Source of the DNA: Brevipalpus yothersi
Lineage: Eukaryota > Arthropoda > Arachnida > Trombidiformes > Tenuipalpidae
Assembly: GCA_003956705.1 (NCBI GenBank)
Contig: QZCP01000448.1
Span: 1 to 35,565, forward strand
DNA: 35,565 nt
Direction of reading: 5' to 3'
Shown: piece by piece, positions 12,986 through 23,547 of the stretch
How the letters are laid out: each line of letters begins with the position of its first letter
Position numbering within the stretch: the first letter of the stretch is position 1
Program-made: the position numbers and the translations under genes
The notes under the pieces: model-generated
What the model was told of the DNA's origin: nothing
Database searches by the model: none
Seen by the model: the letters and a program-made list of their open reading frames with translations, nothing else

Positions 12986-14046
12986 TTGATACCCTGATAA
13001 TTTCAGAAGAAGAATCTGAACTCTTGAATCTGATTCCATTGGAAACATTGCTGAAAGATGAGAAAAATGAATTTTAAATAGCCTCTCTTTCTTTCTTTCT
13101 TTTTCTCTCTCTCTCTCTCTCTCCCTATTACATACATTGGGACTGACGATATATGAACTTACTCGAATTAGAATGATGGAATTCTCTGTCAGAAAAATTC
13201 GAAAACTTGGGAAAAATTAACTCAAAAAAGATTTCAATTTAAATGTCGATCAATTAAGTAAGTCAAATGGACATCAATGTAAGCACTATAAACGGCTGTA
13301 CTTGACGGAAGAAACTGAATAGTCGAGGATACGTGCCATTTGATGATAACTTCCCTTCTCAAACTAGAGCCCTCGAACTTTCTCGATCGTTTCCATGGAA
13401 TGCGTTTTCTCACCTCGAATCAATCAAAATACACTAAATAAGCATTATTTCAATGTATCTCCATGTATTTCCTATGTATGTATTTCCATGATCTTACCTC
13501 AATGTTTTTCACTAGAATACCAAAAATTTCACCCATTCAAAAAATTTCGTCCACTTGAGCCACAATCAATTAGCCAAAAAACATAATTAATCAATCAAAT
13601 CAATGTCTATCACTCTGTCTACAGTCTACATGCTCTCTCTCATATTAAACCATCCTCTGTCAAACACGACCATTGTTCGCCATCGGTCACCGGGAAGTCT
13701 GAATCCTCAAGTGTTCAGAAAAATATGTACAACACCTTACAATTTTTGATTACAGCGACATTAAGTCAATTTCATTTTACAGATTGGTCAGCTCTTGAAG
13801 CATTGTGTTCAGTCTAAGATCATTCTATTCGATCTTTATACAATATCTCTATTGATTAGTCCAAGGTATTAGGACAAGCCGAAAGGTCCATCATATGATG
13901 GGCCCAGTTAGATCTATCCAAGCAAATTTCAAGATGTGGCAAAGTTGGCACGCTGGTCATTTGCTAGGTGTTGGAGAAAGAGAGAGAGAGAGAGTGAGAG
14001 AACTCTCTACGCACCATTTACTTTCAATTACTTACGCTGTTAATAC
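12986..14046. other. Gene-free stretch with small pyrimidine and GA microsatellites
   Basis: About 1.06 kb containing a (CTTT)/(CT)n tract at 13081-13123 and a (GA)n tract at about 13977-13997. No coding sequence with family resemblance was seen. The final part precedes the truncated transposase at 14080 but shows no N-terminal transposase domain. Confidence 0.5.
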
Positions 14047-14079
14047 ATGATTCAATCACTTTGGAGTCACAACTGTTCG

Positions 14080-14518
14080 TTTTGTGCTGCTATCAGTGTG
14101 AATTCGATGTTCTTCTTCGAGATGTCCAACAAGCCCTACAATTCAGAAGAGTATGCAGATTTTCTCAACAAACTGTTCCAACAATCCGAGAACCATGGAA
14201 TTGAGAGTGGGCACTTGATCATGGACACTTTCCGATTCCACAAGACGCAAGAAGTGAGAAATCTAATGGTGCTCCATGGTCATCATGCAGTTTTTCTCTC
14301 TGCTTACGATGTACATTTCGTTTCTCAATCTCATCGAAAATGCTTTCAATCAGTGGGAAGCATTTGTGAAACAGCGTTCCGCTAAAAATGAAGATGAGCT
14401 CCGTGAAGCAGTCGATTATACATGTAATCATATTAAACAAGCTAATTGTTCTCACTGCTTTCGACATATGGAATCTTCTCTGTCCAAGTGCTTGACCAAA
14501 GAGCCGATCATCAATTAA
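14080..14518 (+). pseudogene. C-terminal fragment of a Tc1/mariner-like transposase with one frameshift
   Basis: Frame one (14047-14385) contains CAAISVNSMFF, KPYNSEEYADFLNKLF and the second-aspartate region GHLIMDTFRFHK. Near 14310 the frame changes and 14306-14518 continues with YISFLNLIENAFNQWEAF, the NPIE-type catalytic-glutamate motif with P changed to L, followed by SHCFRHMESSLSKCLTKEPI and stop. Order and motifs match the C-terminal half of the intact transposase at 15135-16163, including the terminal HM-S--SKCL pattern, so both belong to one family. The N-terminal half and the first catalytic aspartate are missing. Confidence 0.82.
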
Positions 14519-14762
14519 ACTCATTTTGTATGGGATTTCTTTCCCTTTGTTTTTTGGCGCGAATAGAGTGGCAGAAAAGTTGTGGAAAAAGGCTTAAAAG
14601 TGTTGAATAAGTCACCCCCAGCGTCAGGGGGCTTTATGACTTTCTCCTCCTCGAATGACATCCGGCCTAAGAGTTTTGAAAAAAAGCCCAAAAAAATTGA
14701 AAAATACTGTAGTATACAGAGTAGATAGATGTACTGTAGATAGATAGATAATTCAGATGTTG

Positions 14763-15116
14763 ACTGAAGTTCCTCTTAGGACCCTGACCCGATTTCGATG
14801 AAACTTTTACATTAATGTATCTATTAATAGATATGAGAACAAAAAATGCCACAGACTTTAATGGTAAAATTTCAATCAGACATTCCGGCTAAATGAGACT
14901 AGTGCCGATCGATTTCTCATACCTAGATGTAGATAGATTGGGAAGAGTTTCTTTTGGTGACCCATAGGGAAAACATTATAATTTAGAAATCTCATAAAAT
15001 CTGATCGGATCATTTTCGGACAATAAAAGTAGTATCATTGAATTTCTCACATTTTAAACTATCTATGTGCAAAGTTTCATCAAAATCAGGCGTGGGTCCC
15101 AAAAGGAACTTCAGCT
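14763..15116. repeat. Foldback element: 48-bp inverted arms around a 258-bp core
   Basis: The left arm 14763-14810 (ACTGAAGTTCCTCTTAGGAC...) and the right arm 15069-15116 (ending AAAAGGAACTTCAGCT) are inverted copies of about 80% identity, sharing GATTTYGATGAAACTTT. The core has no ORF. It ends about 20 bp from the stop codon of the transposase at 15135. It may be a MITE or the decayed end of a neighbouring element. Confidence 0.6.
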
Positions 15117-15134
15117 GATAGATTGATCAAAGAG

Positions 15135-16163
15135 TCAGTTAATCTCTTCTCGCTGTAAACATTTCGATATGAATGATTTCATGTGCTGGTAATAATTAAC
15201 ACCACCCAATTGAGAGATTTCCTCAGATGATTTTTGAATCTCAGTACAGAGTTGATCTTCATTGCAACAATTAGCCAGCTTCACAAGTCCTTTCCATTTA
15301 GAAAAAACTTCTTCAATTGGATTGAGGAATGGACTGTAGGGAGAGATGAACACAACCGAGTGATTTCTTGATTCAATTTTCTCTTTGATTCCTTGATTAT
15401 GATGAAACTTAATATCCAGCATCACATTAGCATTTTCTATTCCATCTCGATCCAGAGAACATAAAAATTTGTCCATAAATTCGTTAAAATGTTCAATATT
15501 GTATGGACGATTGATCACTTGGAAGAAGTAGAGACAATTTTTTGTGACCACAGCTTCAATTGAGAAATTTTTTCTTCTAGATTCTGAAACTGTTTGTATG
15601 GTTTCTGTATTCAATTCAGACCTAGCATAACTACTCCTATTGCTGATCTGAAATCCAGCTACATCGAGAAAAAACATTTTCTCTTCATCAAGTTGACTAA
15701 AATTCAAAGCATACTGATAGCGAGATTCAATTACATGGGGTAAGTTTCGAGTTTTGAGTTGTTGTGATGTTCGCTTCAAGACGTATTTTAAATTCTTCAA
15801 AGCTCTTCCAATACTACTTGTAGATACTGTCTTTGATCGTTCATCAGATAGTTTGCTCTTCAGGTAACGAAGAGGTCTACTACAATCTTCACTGAACAGT
15901 TGTTTCACAAAATTCTCATCATCTTGGGTGAGAATTTTTGATTTTCTATTGCGATTTATGCTCTTTTTAATTCTTCCAAAACTTTTGTATACATTTAGAA
16001 CACTGAGAACGGAACGGTAAGGAACTTGGGTGATGACACTAATTTCTTTAGGAGATTTACCATCATCATAATTTTCACAAATCGATCTTCTATTGTCATC
16101 ACTGATCAAATTATATTGTCCCCGAGATCGTTCGGTTGACATGATTTTGAAAATTTTACACAC
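15135..16163 (-). CDS. Intact Tc1/mariner (IS630-type, DD34E-spaced) transposase, 342 aa
   Basis: This uninterrupted ORF begins MCKIFKIMSTERSRG; Met8 is an alternative start. Residues about 15-65 look like a homeodomain-type helix-turn-helix (DDGKSPKEISVITQVPYRSV), and 75-130 like the second DNA-binding domain (SRPLRYLKSKLS, STSSIGRALKNL). The catalytic core shows FLDVAGF (D167), NVMLDIKFHHN (D250) and SPYSPFLNPIEEVFSKWK (E284), a D-to-E spacing of 33 residues, as in Tc1/mariner enzymes. Two motifs are unusual: LDVAGF, where most relatives have DE-GF, and LDIKFH, where most have MDN--FH. It is by far the best-preserved transposase here, so it could be recent or still expressed. No convincing pair of terminal inverted repeats was found. 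Broken relatives lie at 14080-14518 and 16600-17095. Confidence 0.9.
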   Translation of the reverse strand: MCKIFKIMSTERSRGQYNLISDDNRRSICENYDDGKSPKEISVITQVPYRSVLSVLNVYKSFGRIKKSINRNRKSKILTQDDENFVKQLFSEDCSRPLRYLKSKLSDERSKTVSTSSIGRALKNLKYVLKRTSQQLKTRNLPHVIESRYQYALNFSQLDEEKMFFLDVAGFQISNRSSYARSELNTETIQTVSESRRKNFSIEAVVTKNCLYFFQVINRPYNIEHFNEFMDKFLCSLDRDGIENANVMLDIKFHHNQGIKEKIESRNHSVVFISPYSPFLNPIEEVFSKWKGLVKLANCCNEDQLCTEIQKSSEEISQLGGVNYYQHMKSFISKCLQREEIN

Positions 16164-16599
16164 ACATACATCGAAATGAGGCAGAGTGAATTGAAAATTT
16201 TGCTCTACATAGCAAATTTAGCATAATTTTTGGTTATGTCCACTCCAAAAAACCAGAGAAAATGGGTCAAGGTCATTGTTTTCCTTTCTCATGGTCGTAT
16301 GCTCTGTGAAGGATTAGTAAGTGTGCTCCATGGATTGAAAAATAATAATACCTTAGGGAAAGATAGAATGACCACGGGACCAACTGGTCTACTTCCTTGG
16401 ATCAAATTGGCTGGTCATTCCTGTGTATTGAAGGGGAAAATTATCCAGTCCAATAATTGCACCCAATATCTATTTATATCGCTAGCATTAGAAATCACAT
16501 CCTGATAATGTTCCGGTAAAAAGGCAACAAGAGAGTGGAGTAACTCACTAAAACCTAGGCTTTCCAATACACTCTTAGATGTATGTTCAGTGAGTGTTT
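16164..16599. other. Spacer upstream of the intact transposase
   Basis: About 430 bp with one short plus-strand frame (16230-16505, 91 aa) of no recognisable family. It presumably contains the 5' flank of the intact transposase and the decayed start of the next relic. Confidence 0.4.
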
Positions 16600-17095
16600 C
16601 AACTCGATCGAATTATGGTGGTTCTGTTCGTGGTTCAAGAGCCGATGTTGAGGTGAAAACGATTTGAGGCAGGACCTACCTGTATTCTGTTTGGGGCGGC
16701 TATGAATTGTGAGTGTCTACCATCCTACCAGATTCAAGATCAAGCCTACAACATAGTCGACTTTGTGGGTGTACTTGCGTTAATTTCTCGATTTACTTGA
16801 CCGATTGGAAATTCATCAAGCCTATCTGGTACTGGACAATGTGAGATTTCGTCATGCTGTTCTTGTTTTAGAGCTTGTCGAATCTTGTGGACATACGTTG
16901 GAGTTTCTTTCACCTTACTCACCGTTCTTGAATCCAATCGAAAACATGTTCAATCAGTCCAAGTTCTATGTGAAGTGGCTTGAACCCGATAACACCTGAT
17001 AAAGTTTTCGAGACTGTTGAACATGCTTCTCAGTTAATTATTTCTGAAGATTGCTCAAATTATGGTACTGAACAAGATCTTCGAACAGCTTAGAA
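16600..17095 (+). pseudogene. Decayed C-terminal half of a Tc1/mariner-like transposase
   Basis: Fragments in several frames give GAAMNCECLPSYQIQDQAYN and VDFVGVL (about 16695-16775), then YLVLDNVRFRHA with the second catalytic aspartate, EFLSPYSPFLNPIENMFNQS with the glutamate (about 16890-16960), and finally ASQLIISEDCSNYG (about 17025-17070). This is the order seen in the intact enzyme at 15135-16163. Stops and frame changes separate the blocks. The relic stops where the 17091 repeat block begins, suggesting that one element inserted next to, or into, another. Confidence 0.75.
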
Positions 17096-17910
17096 CTTGG
17101 TAACATGTGATGGAGAGAGTATCATAACTATTACAATCAATTATCGAGATCATTTTCAAGCTTGTTTATCATCAAAAATCGAGCCAAATGATCATGATTA
17201 GAAAAAGTCGACAAAATTTCTAGATTTTCAGAACTGAAAAGGACACAATTTTCAAGATTTCAGAATGAGTGCAGCGTTTTTCCAAATGAGTGAAACTTTT
17301 TACAGCTTCCAGGAAACCGTTTCCAGAGAGAGGAGAAAGATGGTCAGTATGTGAGCTAAGATTGTTTTACAACCCTAAAAAATGCGAGGGAAAACGAAAA
17401 TGAACAAAAAGAGCTGCGCAGGCTGCAACATTTCAGAATCTGAAATTCAGATGCATTCTAGCTTTTCAATTAGCATCTTTACATATTGTATTTGTTTGAA
17501 TTGTGAAAATGTCCACCAAAAAAGCTATACCTGTATCAATCAAGAAAGTGATAGTTCAGCGTCATCTTGATGGTCTGAATTATAAAACTTTGAGTATCAT
17601 GTTCAATTTGAGTGTCAACACCATTAAGACCATCATATTTCGTTTCAGAAAGTTCCAAAGTTTTGACAAACAGCCAAGAGGCCATCGTCAAAAAAATTGA
17701 ACAGCAAGAGCAGTTGAAAGAGTGGGTGGATGAAAATTGTCTCCGAACTTTGGATGATCTTGCTACCTTAATTGAGGGGAAATATGAGATTAAATTAGCT
17801 CTTTCCACTGTTCATAGCTACCTTAAAGGTAATTTTTCCTTCTCTTTCGAGAACTTTGATGAGACGGGAACCCATTTCACCAACTAGATTTTTCAAAACA
17901 TCTATTTTTC
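17091..17910 (+). mobile_element. 5' part of a Tc1-like element with N-terminal transposase domain, frameshifted
   Basis: 17091-17255 is the terminal block shared with 10686-10850. 17509-17700 encodes MSTKKAIPVSIKKVIVQRHL followed by GLNYKTLSIMFNLSVNTIKT, a helix-turn-helix typical of transposase N-termini, and PRGHRQK, a GRPRK-like linker. A frame change in the A-run at about 17691 leads to EQLKEWVDENCLRTLDDLAT and LSTVHSYLKGNFSFSFENF (to 17887), the second DNA-binding domain. The catalytic core is absent. 17826-17910 is again shared with the deleted copy at 10915-10998. Confidence 0.72.
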
Positions 17911-17989
17911 AAATATTCAGTATTTCTTCTGCTTTTTCGATTTCAGCCCTCAACTCTCCAGTATTTGGACAGCTATCATGATGATACAC

Positions 17990-18470
17990 TACATTTGAAA
18001 GCATTTTCAACGTTCTACTTTCAATTCTGATGACTTCGATGGTCAATCCAAAATCGAAAGAAAATACTCCAACAGGTAATCCATAGCAGCTTTACCGGTG
18101 TGATTACTGGCATTGTGTTGTTGGAAAATGAAATTAAATGATCTGAAAAGACTTTCCAGAACTAGAGGAGCATTTTCTTCACAATTTGTAAGAATTTTAG
18201 TTTAGATTCTGGAATTAACTTTCCCAGTCATCCTAAACACCCTGAACATGACTAAACTGCAGGAGCATTCCCCAAACCATAATTGATCCTTCTCCATATT
18301 ACAATAAAATGCTTGAATATTTGTCTCTTTCCATGATTAAAATTGCGATTAAAAATTAAAGGTTCATTCTTCATGAAAACAAGATACGTCCTTCTTTAAA
18401 AGCGTTCCACTGAAAAGTGTTCCACTTTTCTGATAAACATCAGAAGAAGATATGGTACATCTGTATATCT
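17990..18470 (-). pseudogene. Degraded Tc1 transposase catalytic core
   Basis: Minus-strand frames give SIMVWGMLLQFSHVQG (about 18295-18248), FIFQQHNASNHTGKAAMDYL (about 18140-18080) and DWPSKSSEL (about 18060-18035). These correspond to the Tc1 motifs IMVWG, FQQDNAPxHT and WPxxSPDL. The catalytic aspartate of QQDN is replaced by histidine, and stops or frame changes occur between blocks, so the copy is dead. It belongs to a different subfamily from the 15135 enzyme. Confidence 0.65.
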
Positions 18471-18550
18471 GATATATGATACACAGATAAGAACATCCTT
18501 ACTAACACTTTCACACATTAAAATGATCAAGTGTTCATCTATTCAATCTA

Positions 18551-18583
<33 letters not shown>
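18465..18583. repeat. Outlying fragment of the LRR-array module P with its (CT)n tract
   Basis: 18470-18551 (GATACACAGATAAGAACATC, then CTTACTAACACTTTCACAC, ATGATCAAGTGTTCATC) matches 22415-22493, 23453-23527 and 27362-27431 of the LRR array in the same orientation. It is followed by a (CT)n run at 18552-18583, as those copies are. It lies about 1 kb to the left of the recognisable array. Confidence 0.75.
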
Positions 18584-18585
<2 letters not shown>

Positions 18586-18619
18586 GCACACCTTTAGCAT
18601 AACTCACACACACTCACAC

Positions 18620-19596
18620 ATACCAATTTTTGTCATTACTTTAGGCATCGACGAGAGAACTGTTGAACGTTATGTGATTCAATGTCGAGAAGTTGAATAT
18701 GCCGAGGTTGAAAAAAGTACCAACTAGTGGAAAGGCCAAAAGAAGAAGCTCAATGATTAACAGATGAATGACATGGTTGAGTTTGCACATGTTAATAATT
18801 TTCTATCTTTCGGAGAAATTGTTATTCATTCCGAAAATCAAGGTTTCCCTTCTATCTCATTAATTTTAGCAAGTTGATATTTGAAACAAAAAGGACCGTC
18901 AAACAGAACTGCATCCCAAAAAACGAATCCATCAAACCAATCAAAGTCAATGAAAATTAATATGACCAGTCTGATCTCGTCCTTGCCTATTGTAGTTCTG
19001 GGAGAACAAATTGTGGTGATATCATCAGATACTGAGTGTGATTATTAAACTTGATAATTTTTCTACTCATTCTATTTTGAAATTGTGCATATTTTACATG
19101 AACTAATTAATTAGCATTAATGTCACCTTGATAACGGTTAAATGTATATAATATTTTACCAGTATTTAGTGGTATCTCTTGTGCGCTTTTCTCGTGAGTT
19201 TAGCTGTTTTAGTTACACTCTTATGTTAGCTTTAGACTTGAAAAAAAGCTTCATAGCCATAGCTCATAAGCATTCTAAGACAGTGAACAGAGTCGATTTT
19301 TTATCTACATCTATGTATTATCGATATTATGCTATTGATAGCTGTAGTTTTCTAACACTTTCCTTCATCATTACTGATCAATTGAATAATTATCGTTTAG
19401 TTCTTTTGTAATGCTCTGCATGAATATGGAAGATTTACCGTCCACAATACGTTATTCCTTATTTTCGATCATTTTTTCCAATTGTGTTACCACTCTTGTC
19501 AAGAAGCACTCGTTGAATATGCAGTGCAATATTCAAAAAGTTATTTCAAACACTCATATATACATGTATATTGTTTATTGGCAAAATATTATGGGT
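18620..19596. other. Gene-free stretch left of the LRR array
   Basis: Around 18640-18780 the plus strand reads GIDERTVERYVIQCRE and WKGQKKKLND before stops, which may be one more decayed transposase helix-turn-helix, but the match is weak. Two plus-strand frames (19142-19411, 89 aa; 19411-19617, 68 aa) resemble nothing known. Homology with the 3' flank of the second LRR gene begins at about 19597. Confidence 0.4.
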
Positions 19597-20311
19597 TATG
19601 AAAGACACTTGATTTGAGCTGGATAAAAAGATTCTATGAGGCTATTTTTTATGTTCAAATGAATTTTTTCAAAAAATGTTACATTTTATGTGATACACAA
19701 TACATGCTGCTAAAAGAAAATCTTTGGGGACAAAATTTCTGATATTATTCAAATTTCAAATTGAAAATGTCATCATTTTATCAATCAAGCATCTTGATAA
19801 TTTCTTCCATCGATTATCGAATCGTTTGAGGCATGAGCATCAGGACTATTGTCACACTACAATATTAATGCAACAAATGCAATTCGTGTTAAAATGATCA
19901 AGTTTCGGATATTGACCAAGAATTTGGGAAAAATTTAACTGATTGCTGATCACTAATAATTATTGATGCTTATAATGATAATTGAATGATTGAATATTAA
20001 ATTAATTTTGATCAAATTATCCAGCTCTCTTCGAGCAAGAGTGTGAATATTTTATTGTTTATTCAAAACTAAGAGTGATAAGCAATATAGATAATTACGC
20101 TCATATTTTGAATGTGTATTCGACTGAACACCTATCAATTGAAGCGTAGATCATGAATGTGATTCCATCATTTTGGTACATATTCCAATATTACCGGTAT
20201 TATGGTGCAAAAAAAAATTAAATGAGTGGTGCAATGTTATATAAATGTGATTAAAATCAGTGATGCACCATATTCAGAGAAAATCTTATTCTCCCCATCA
20301 GAACAGGAGCT

Positions 20312-21379
20312 TCATACAACCATCAAGGCAGTATTGGATTTGACCGTTTTGATACATATTCGGGATGTTCCACTGAAATGAACGTACGGTGCTGATAGGA
20401 ACTTGCACATCTCCTCATTTCCTATTAGTGGATTTCCTATGGAAAGAAAAATTAAATTAAAGATTGATTGAGAAAATAGGAATCTAACACATACCATCAA
20501 GATGAATTTCCTTAGGCACTGAGATAAACTTGTGGGAGAAAGTTAGTAACAGATTTTGTTCAAAAATGACCACTTCCAATAGAGGCATGTTATCAAAGAA
20601 ACCTTTCTCCACAGTTTCAATCTGGTTGTTGCGAAAATTCAACCATTCCAACTTCCTGAAAATTCTTTCAGAACGCATTTTCGATAAAGACCGTAGTTCG
20701 AATTCATGAATTGATAATTCTCTCAAGTTGGGAGCTAGTTCGTATCGAACATCTTTCCATGGATCTATTCCATTGATGTTTACCAGTGTCAGAGTAAGAA
20801 GATGTCTCGAAAGTATCAATTCATTGAAATCATCCTTTTTGTGATTAGGAAGAGAGCAGCTGTCAATGCGAATGTACATAAATTTAATCGATTGTAACCA
20901 TGCCCAAGGAAATAAATATTCGGTTTTGTGAACGATCAGAGAAGTAGCTCGCATGATTTGTTTCACCTGACTATAACCCGAAACAACAGGGAAAGCATTG
21001 CCCAATACTATTAAATGATCATATTTAAACGAATCGAGGTGAATATCAATCGATTGATAACCAACCAGATTTTCAGAAGTGCGTATCATGATTGTGTTGA
21101 ATGGACCAAGTTTGAGACATCCATTTATTTGTCCAGTTTCATATTTTGATACATCTAGAACCAGACTGAATTTGTCAACTTGGATGGAGAAGGAAAAGAT
21201 ATTGAATAACTCAGTTCTACATTGTGTTTTTGATTCAAAATTTTGTCTCGAAAACAGAACTTACCATCTTCAGAATTGTAGAACGAACACATTCCGTCTC
21301 CTTGGTTGAGCTCAGGTCTTGGTGACGAAAAACACACCAGTGCAAAGAGACAATATCTGTTCCAATCGAAATACATCAT
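20312..21379 (-). CDS. Small secreted leucine-rich-repeat protein, array gene A (307 aa)
   Basis: Three exons on the minus strand: 21265-21379, 20495-21178 and 20436-20312. All introns are GT..AG and both junctions are phase 1; intron lengths are 86 and 58 bp. The CDS is 924 bp. Exon 1 encodes a likely signal peptide (MMYFDWNRYCLFALVCFSS) and an N-terminal segment ending CSFYNSEDG. Exon 2 encodes irregular leucine-rich repeats: LLTLTLVNINGIDPW, LAPNLRELSIHEF, RKLEWLNFRNNQIETVEKGF, and FDNMPLLEVVIFEQNLLLTF. Exon 3 begins the NPL of the LDGNPL capping motif and contains single cysteines (EEMCKFL, SRICIKT). No membrane anchor follows, so it should be secreted. Small LRR proteins with this layout occur in arthropods, some annotated as luciferase non-catalytic-subunit-like; ligand and role are unknown. 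It is a close paralogue of gene B (25345-26425). Confidence 0.85.
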
Positions 21380-22490
21380 GCAAAATAATGATAATGATCA
21401 GAACTCTGTAAACTACAAAAAACTTTTGTGTAGCCCAACTGAACCAAAGTTTGGATAAAGTGAAAGTATTCCGTTAAATAATACAAGATTATTCAAATGA
21501 TGAAAGGTTCACTGTTCAAGTAACTCTCGTTTTTTCACAGTTTTCTCAGTTACTGGCAAATCACTAAGAATAATACCAACACGAACTTAGACAAACACTT
21601 TGTGAGACAAAATGATCAACGTCTTCTCCAAGAACGATGTGAATGAATAATTTTCTGAGCTATTGATGAGTCTCGGTCTTGTTTAATAGATAAAAACCTA
21701 GAGATTAACTCTTTTACATACTCAAGAGTTGCTGAGAAAGGTGTAAAAGAGTTTGTGTGTGATCTCCATCTTTTCTGACTTGAACATGGAGAGATTTATT
21801 GCTTATCAACGGTACAATCACTACAAGATCCTCATTTAATTTGCTATGAAAATCATAGTAATCGCTCTAAGCTATTTCTCATGGCCAAAATTCATGCAAA
21901 AATGTATCTAAAAAGTTTAAACTCAAATTCGGTCCCATTCTTGGTTTGAAAAGCTGAATACTGCTTTTACTGACTAGTATATTTTCGAAGGTGCATATGC
22001 TTACAATTTTTGTTTCTTTAACAAATACTGCCTCAGGGTTAGTATTGAGTTTTCTCTTCATGCACAATCTTAATTGAAAATATCAGTGGTACTAATATGA
22101 TAATCACCAATTAGATTATCACATAGTGAATTTTGTTCGCCCAGGATAAGGGGAATCGAGAATGATTGTACAATGTAATTAAAAGAAATGGAAAAGTTTC
22201 TCTGCGAGAAAAAACTCTGATTATCTGATGGAAGTTTTCGAGGTTTAGGGTTATATTTGGAACTGAACAATGGAAGGTAATCAATTGACGCTCATCTTCT
22301 ACCTTAGAAGAGAGTATTGACAACTTTGACATGCCGGCAAAACATCCAAAGGAAACGATGTTAGGAAGAGGAGTCATTTTTATCATCCAAGACTGTAGTC
22401 TCAAGTGTCCATCATGATACACGGATAAGAACATCCTTACTAACACTTTCACACATGCTAAAATGATCAAGTGTTTATCTATTCAATCTA

Positions 22491-22493
<3 letters not shown>
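21380..22493. repeat. Array module P, copy 1 (upstream flank of LRR gene A)
   Basis: This non-coding block is repeated at 22840-23527 and 26426-27431. Shared landmarks are GATCAACGTCTTCTCCAAGA (about 21614), GGTGTAAAAGAGTTTGTGTG (about 21740), GACAACTTTGACATG (about 22318) and the end before the (CT)n tract (ATGATCAAGTGTTTATC). It lies 5' of gene A and probably includes the promoter. A 119-aa frame inside it (22111-22470) is not preserved in the other copies. Confidence 0.8.

Positions 22494-22548
<55 letters not shown>
22494..22548. repeat. (CT)n microsatellite at the P/X boundary, copy 1
   Basis: About 27 CT units. The tract occupies the same place in every copy of the module: 18552-18583, 23528-23547 and 27432-27514, with very different lengths. 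Confidence 0.95.
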
Positions 22549-22551
<3 letters not shown>

Positions 22552-22810
22552 TAATGAAAATAATTTTTGTTCCAAAGTGTGGACTCAAAAGTAAATATTG
22601 AGAGGAATGCATTGTTACCTCATGTAGAAAGCTTTTAGGCTCAAACTCGAAAGCATGGATGCAGTAACTAGATGCAAAAAAAGTTTTCAAAAGCAGATTA
22701 CCATCAGCAACGCTGATTAACATTATACCATGATATCGTTTTTTGATTGTTCAATTCAATTATTGACTATTCCAATCAAATTGTATCTCTCCAAGTTGTT
22801 AAGTACCATT
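22549..22810. repeat. Array module X, copy 1
   Basis: This matches 23548-23820 and 27515-27790 (landmarks: GGACTCAAAAGTAAATATTG near 22580, GCTTTTAGGCTCAAACTC near 22633). In the other copies X leads into a C-type LRR gene or its remnant. Here it is joined directly to module P copy 2, so the intervening genes are missing. Confidence 0.7.
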
Positions 22811-22839
22811 GGTTTATCTGGTAAATCTATTTCAAAATC

Positions 22840-23527
22840 AAGTAACTACTGATGTTGTGCTGAGGTTTTACAGTTTCCTTAGTGTCAGATATCACCAAAA
22901 ATAGCATCAACATCAACACCAACTCTGAGCCATAATGATCAACATCTTCTCCAAGAACGATGTGAATGCAGAGTTCTCTGAGATGTTGATGAGTTTTGGT
23001 CTTATTGAATAGATAATAATCTGGATACTAACACTTTTACATTCTCAAGAGTTGCTAAGAAAGGTGTGAAAGAGTTAGTGAGTGATCTTTATTTTTCTGG
23101 CTTGAACATGGTGAAATTCATTGCTCATCAACAGTACAATCACCACAAGATCCTTATTTAATTTTCTATGAAAATCATATTATTCTTTCTAAGCTATACA
23201 TCACGGACGAAAATTGGTAGAAAATTGAAAGGAACAGAAAAGTTTCACTAAATATGACTGTAGGAGAGAGAACTCTGACCATCTGATGGAAGTTGTCAAA
23301 GTTTCAGGAAAGTTATCAACTGACGTTCATCTTTTACCATAGAAAAGAGTATTGACAACTTTGACATGTCGGCAAAACATCCAAAGGGAAACAATGTTAG
23401 GAAGAGGAATCATTTTTATCATTCAAGACTGAAGTTTCAAGTGTCTGTCATGATACATAGATAAGAACATCCTTATTCACTCTTTCACATGCTAAAATGA
23501 TCAACTGTTTATTTATTCAATCTAATT
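22840..23527. repeat. Array module P, copy 2, without its gene
   Basis: This has the same landmarks as the upstream flanks of genes A and B (GATCAACATCTTCTCCAAGA near 22938; GACAACTTTGACATGTCGGC near 23353). On its left, where an A-type LRR gene would be expected, there is only module X copy 1. It is therefore an orphan upstream region. It ends in a short (CT)n run at 23528-23547. Confidence 0.75.
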
Positions 23528-23547
23528 TCTCTCTCTCTCTCTCTCTC

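Noticed and set aside
19142..19617. Two adjacent plus-strand frames of 89 and 68 aa
   Set aside because: AT-rich random-looking frames with no family resemblance, splice signals or conserved counterpart.
22111..22470. 119-aa minus-strand frame in module P copy 1 with faintly LRR-like hydrophobic spacing
   Set aside because: The frame is broken in the two other copies of the module, and no splice sites connect it to an LRR gene.
22475..22723. 82-aa minus-strand frame with a donor-like ADG|GTAAT end, in module X copy 1
   Set aside because: It resembles the SEDG|GTAAG end of LRR exon 1 only superficially; copies 2 and 3 of X do not preserve it, and much of the frame is microsatellite.
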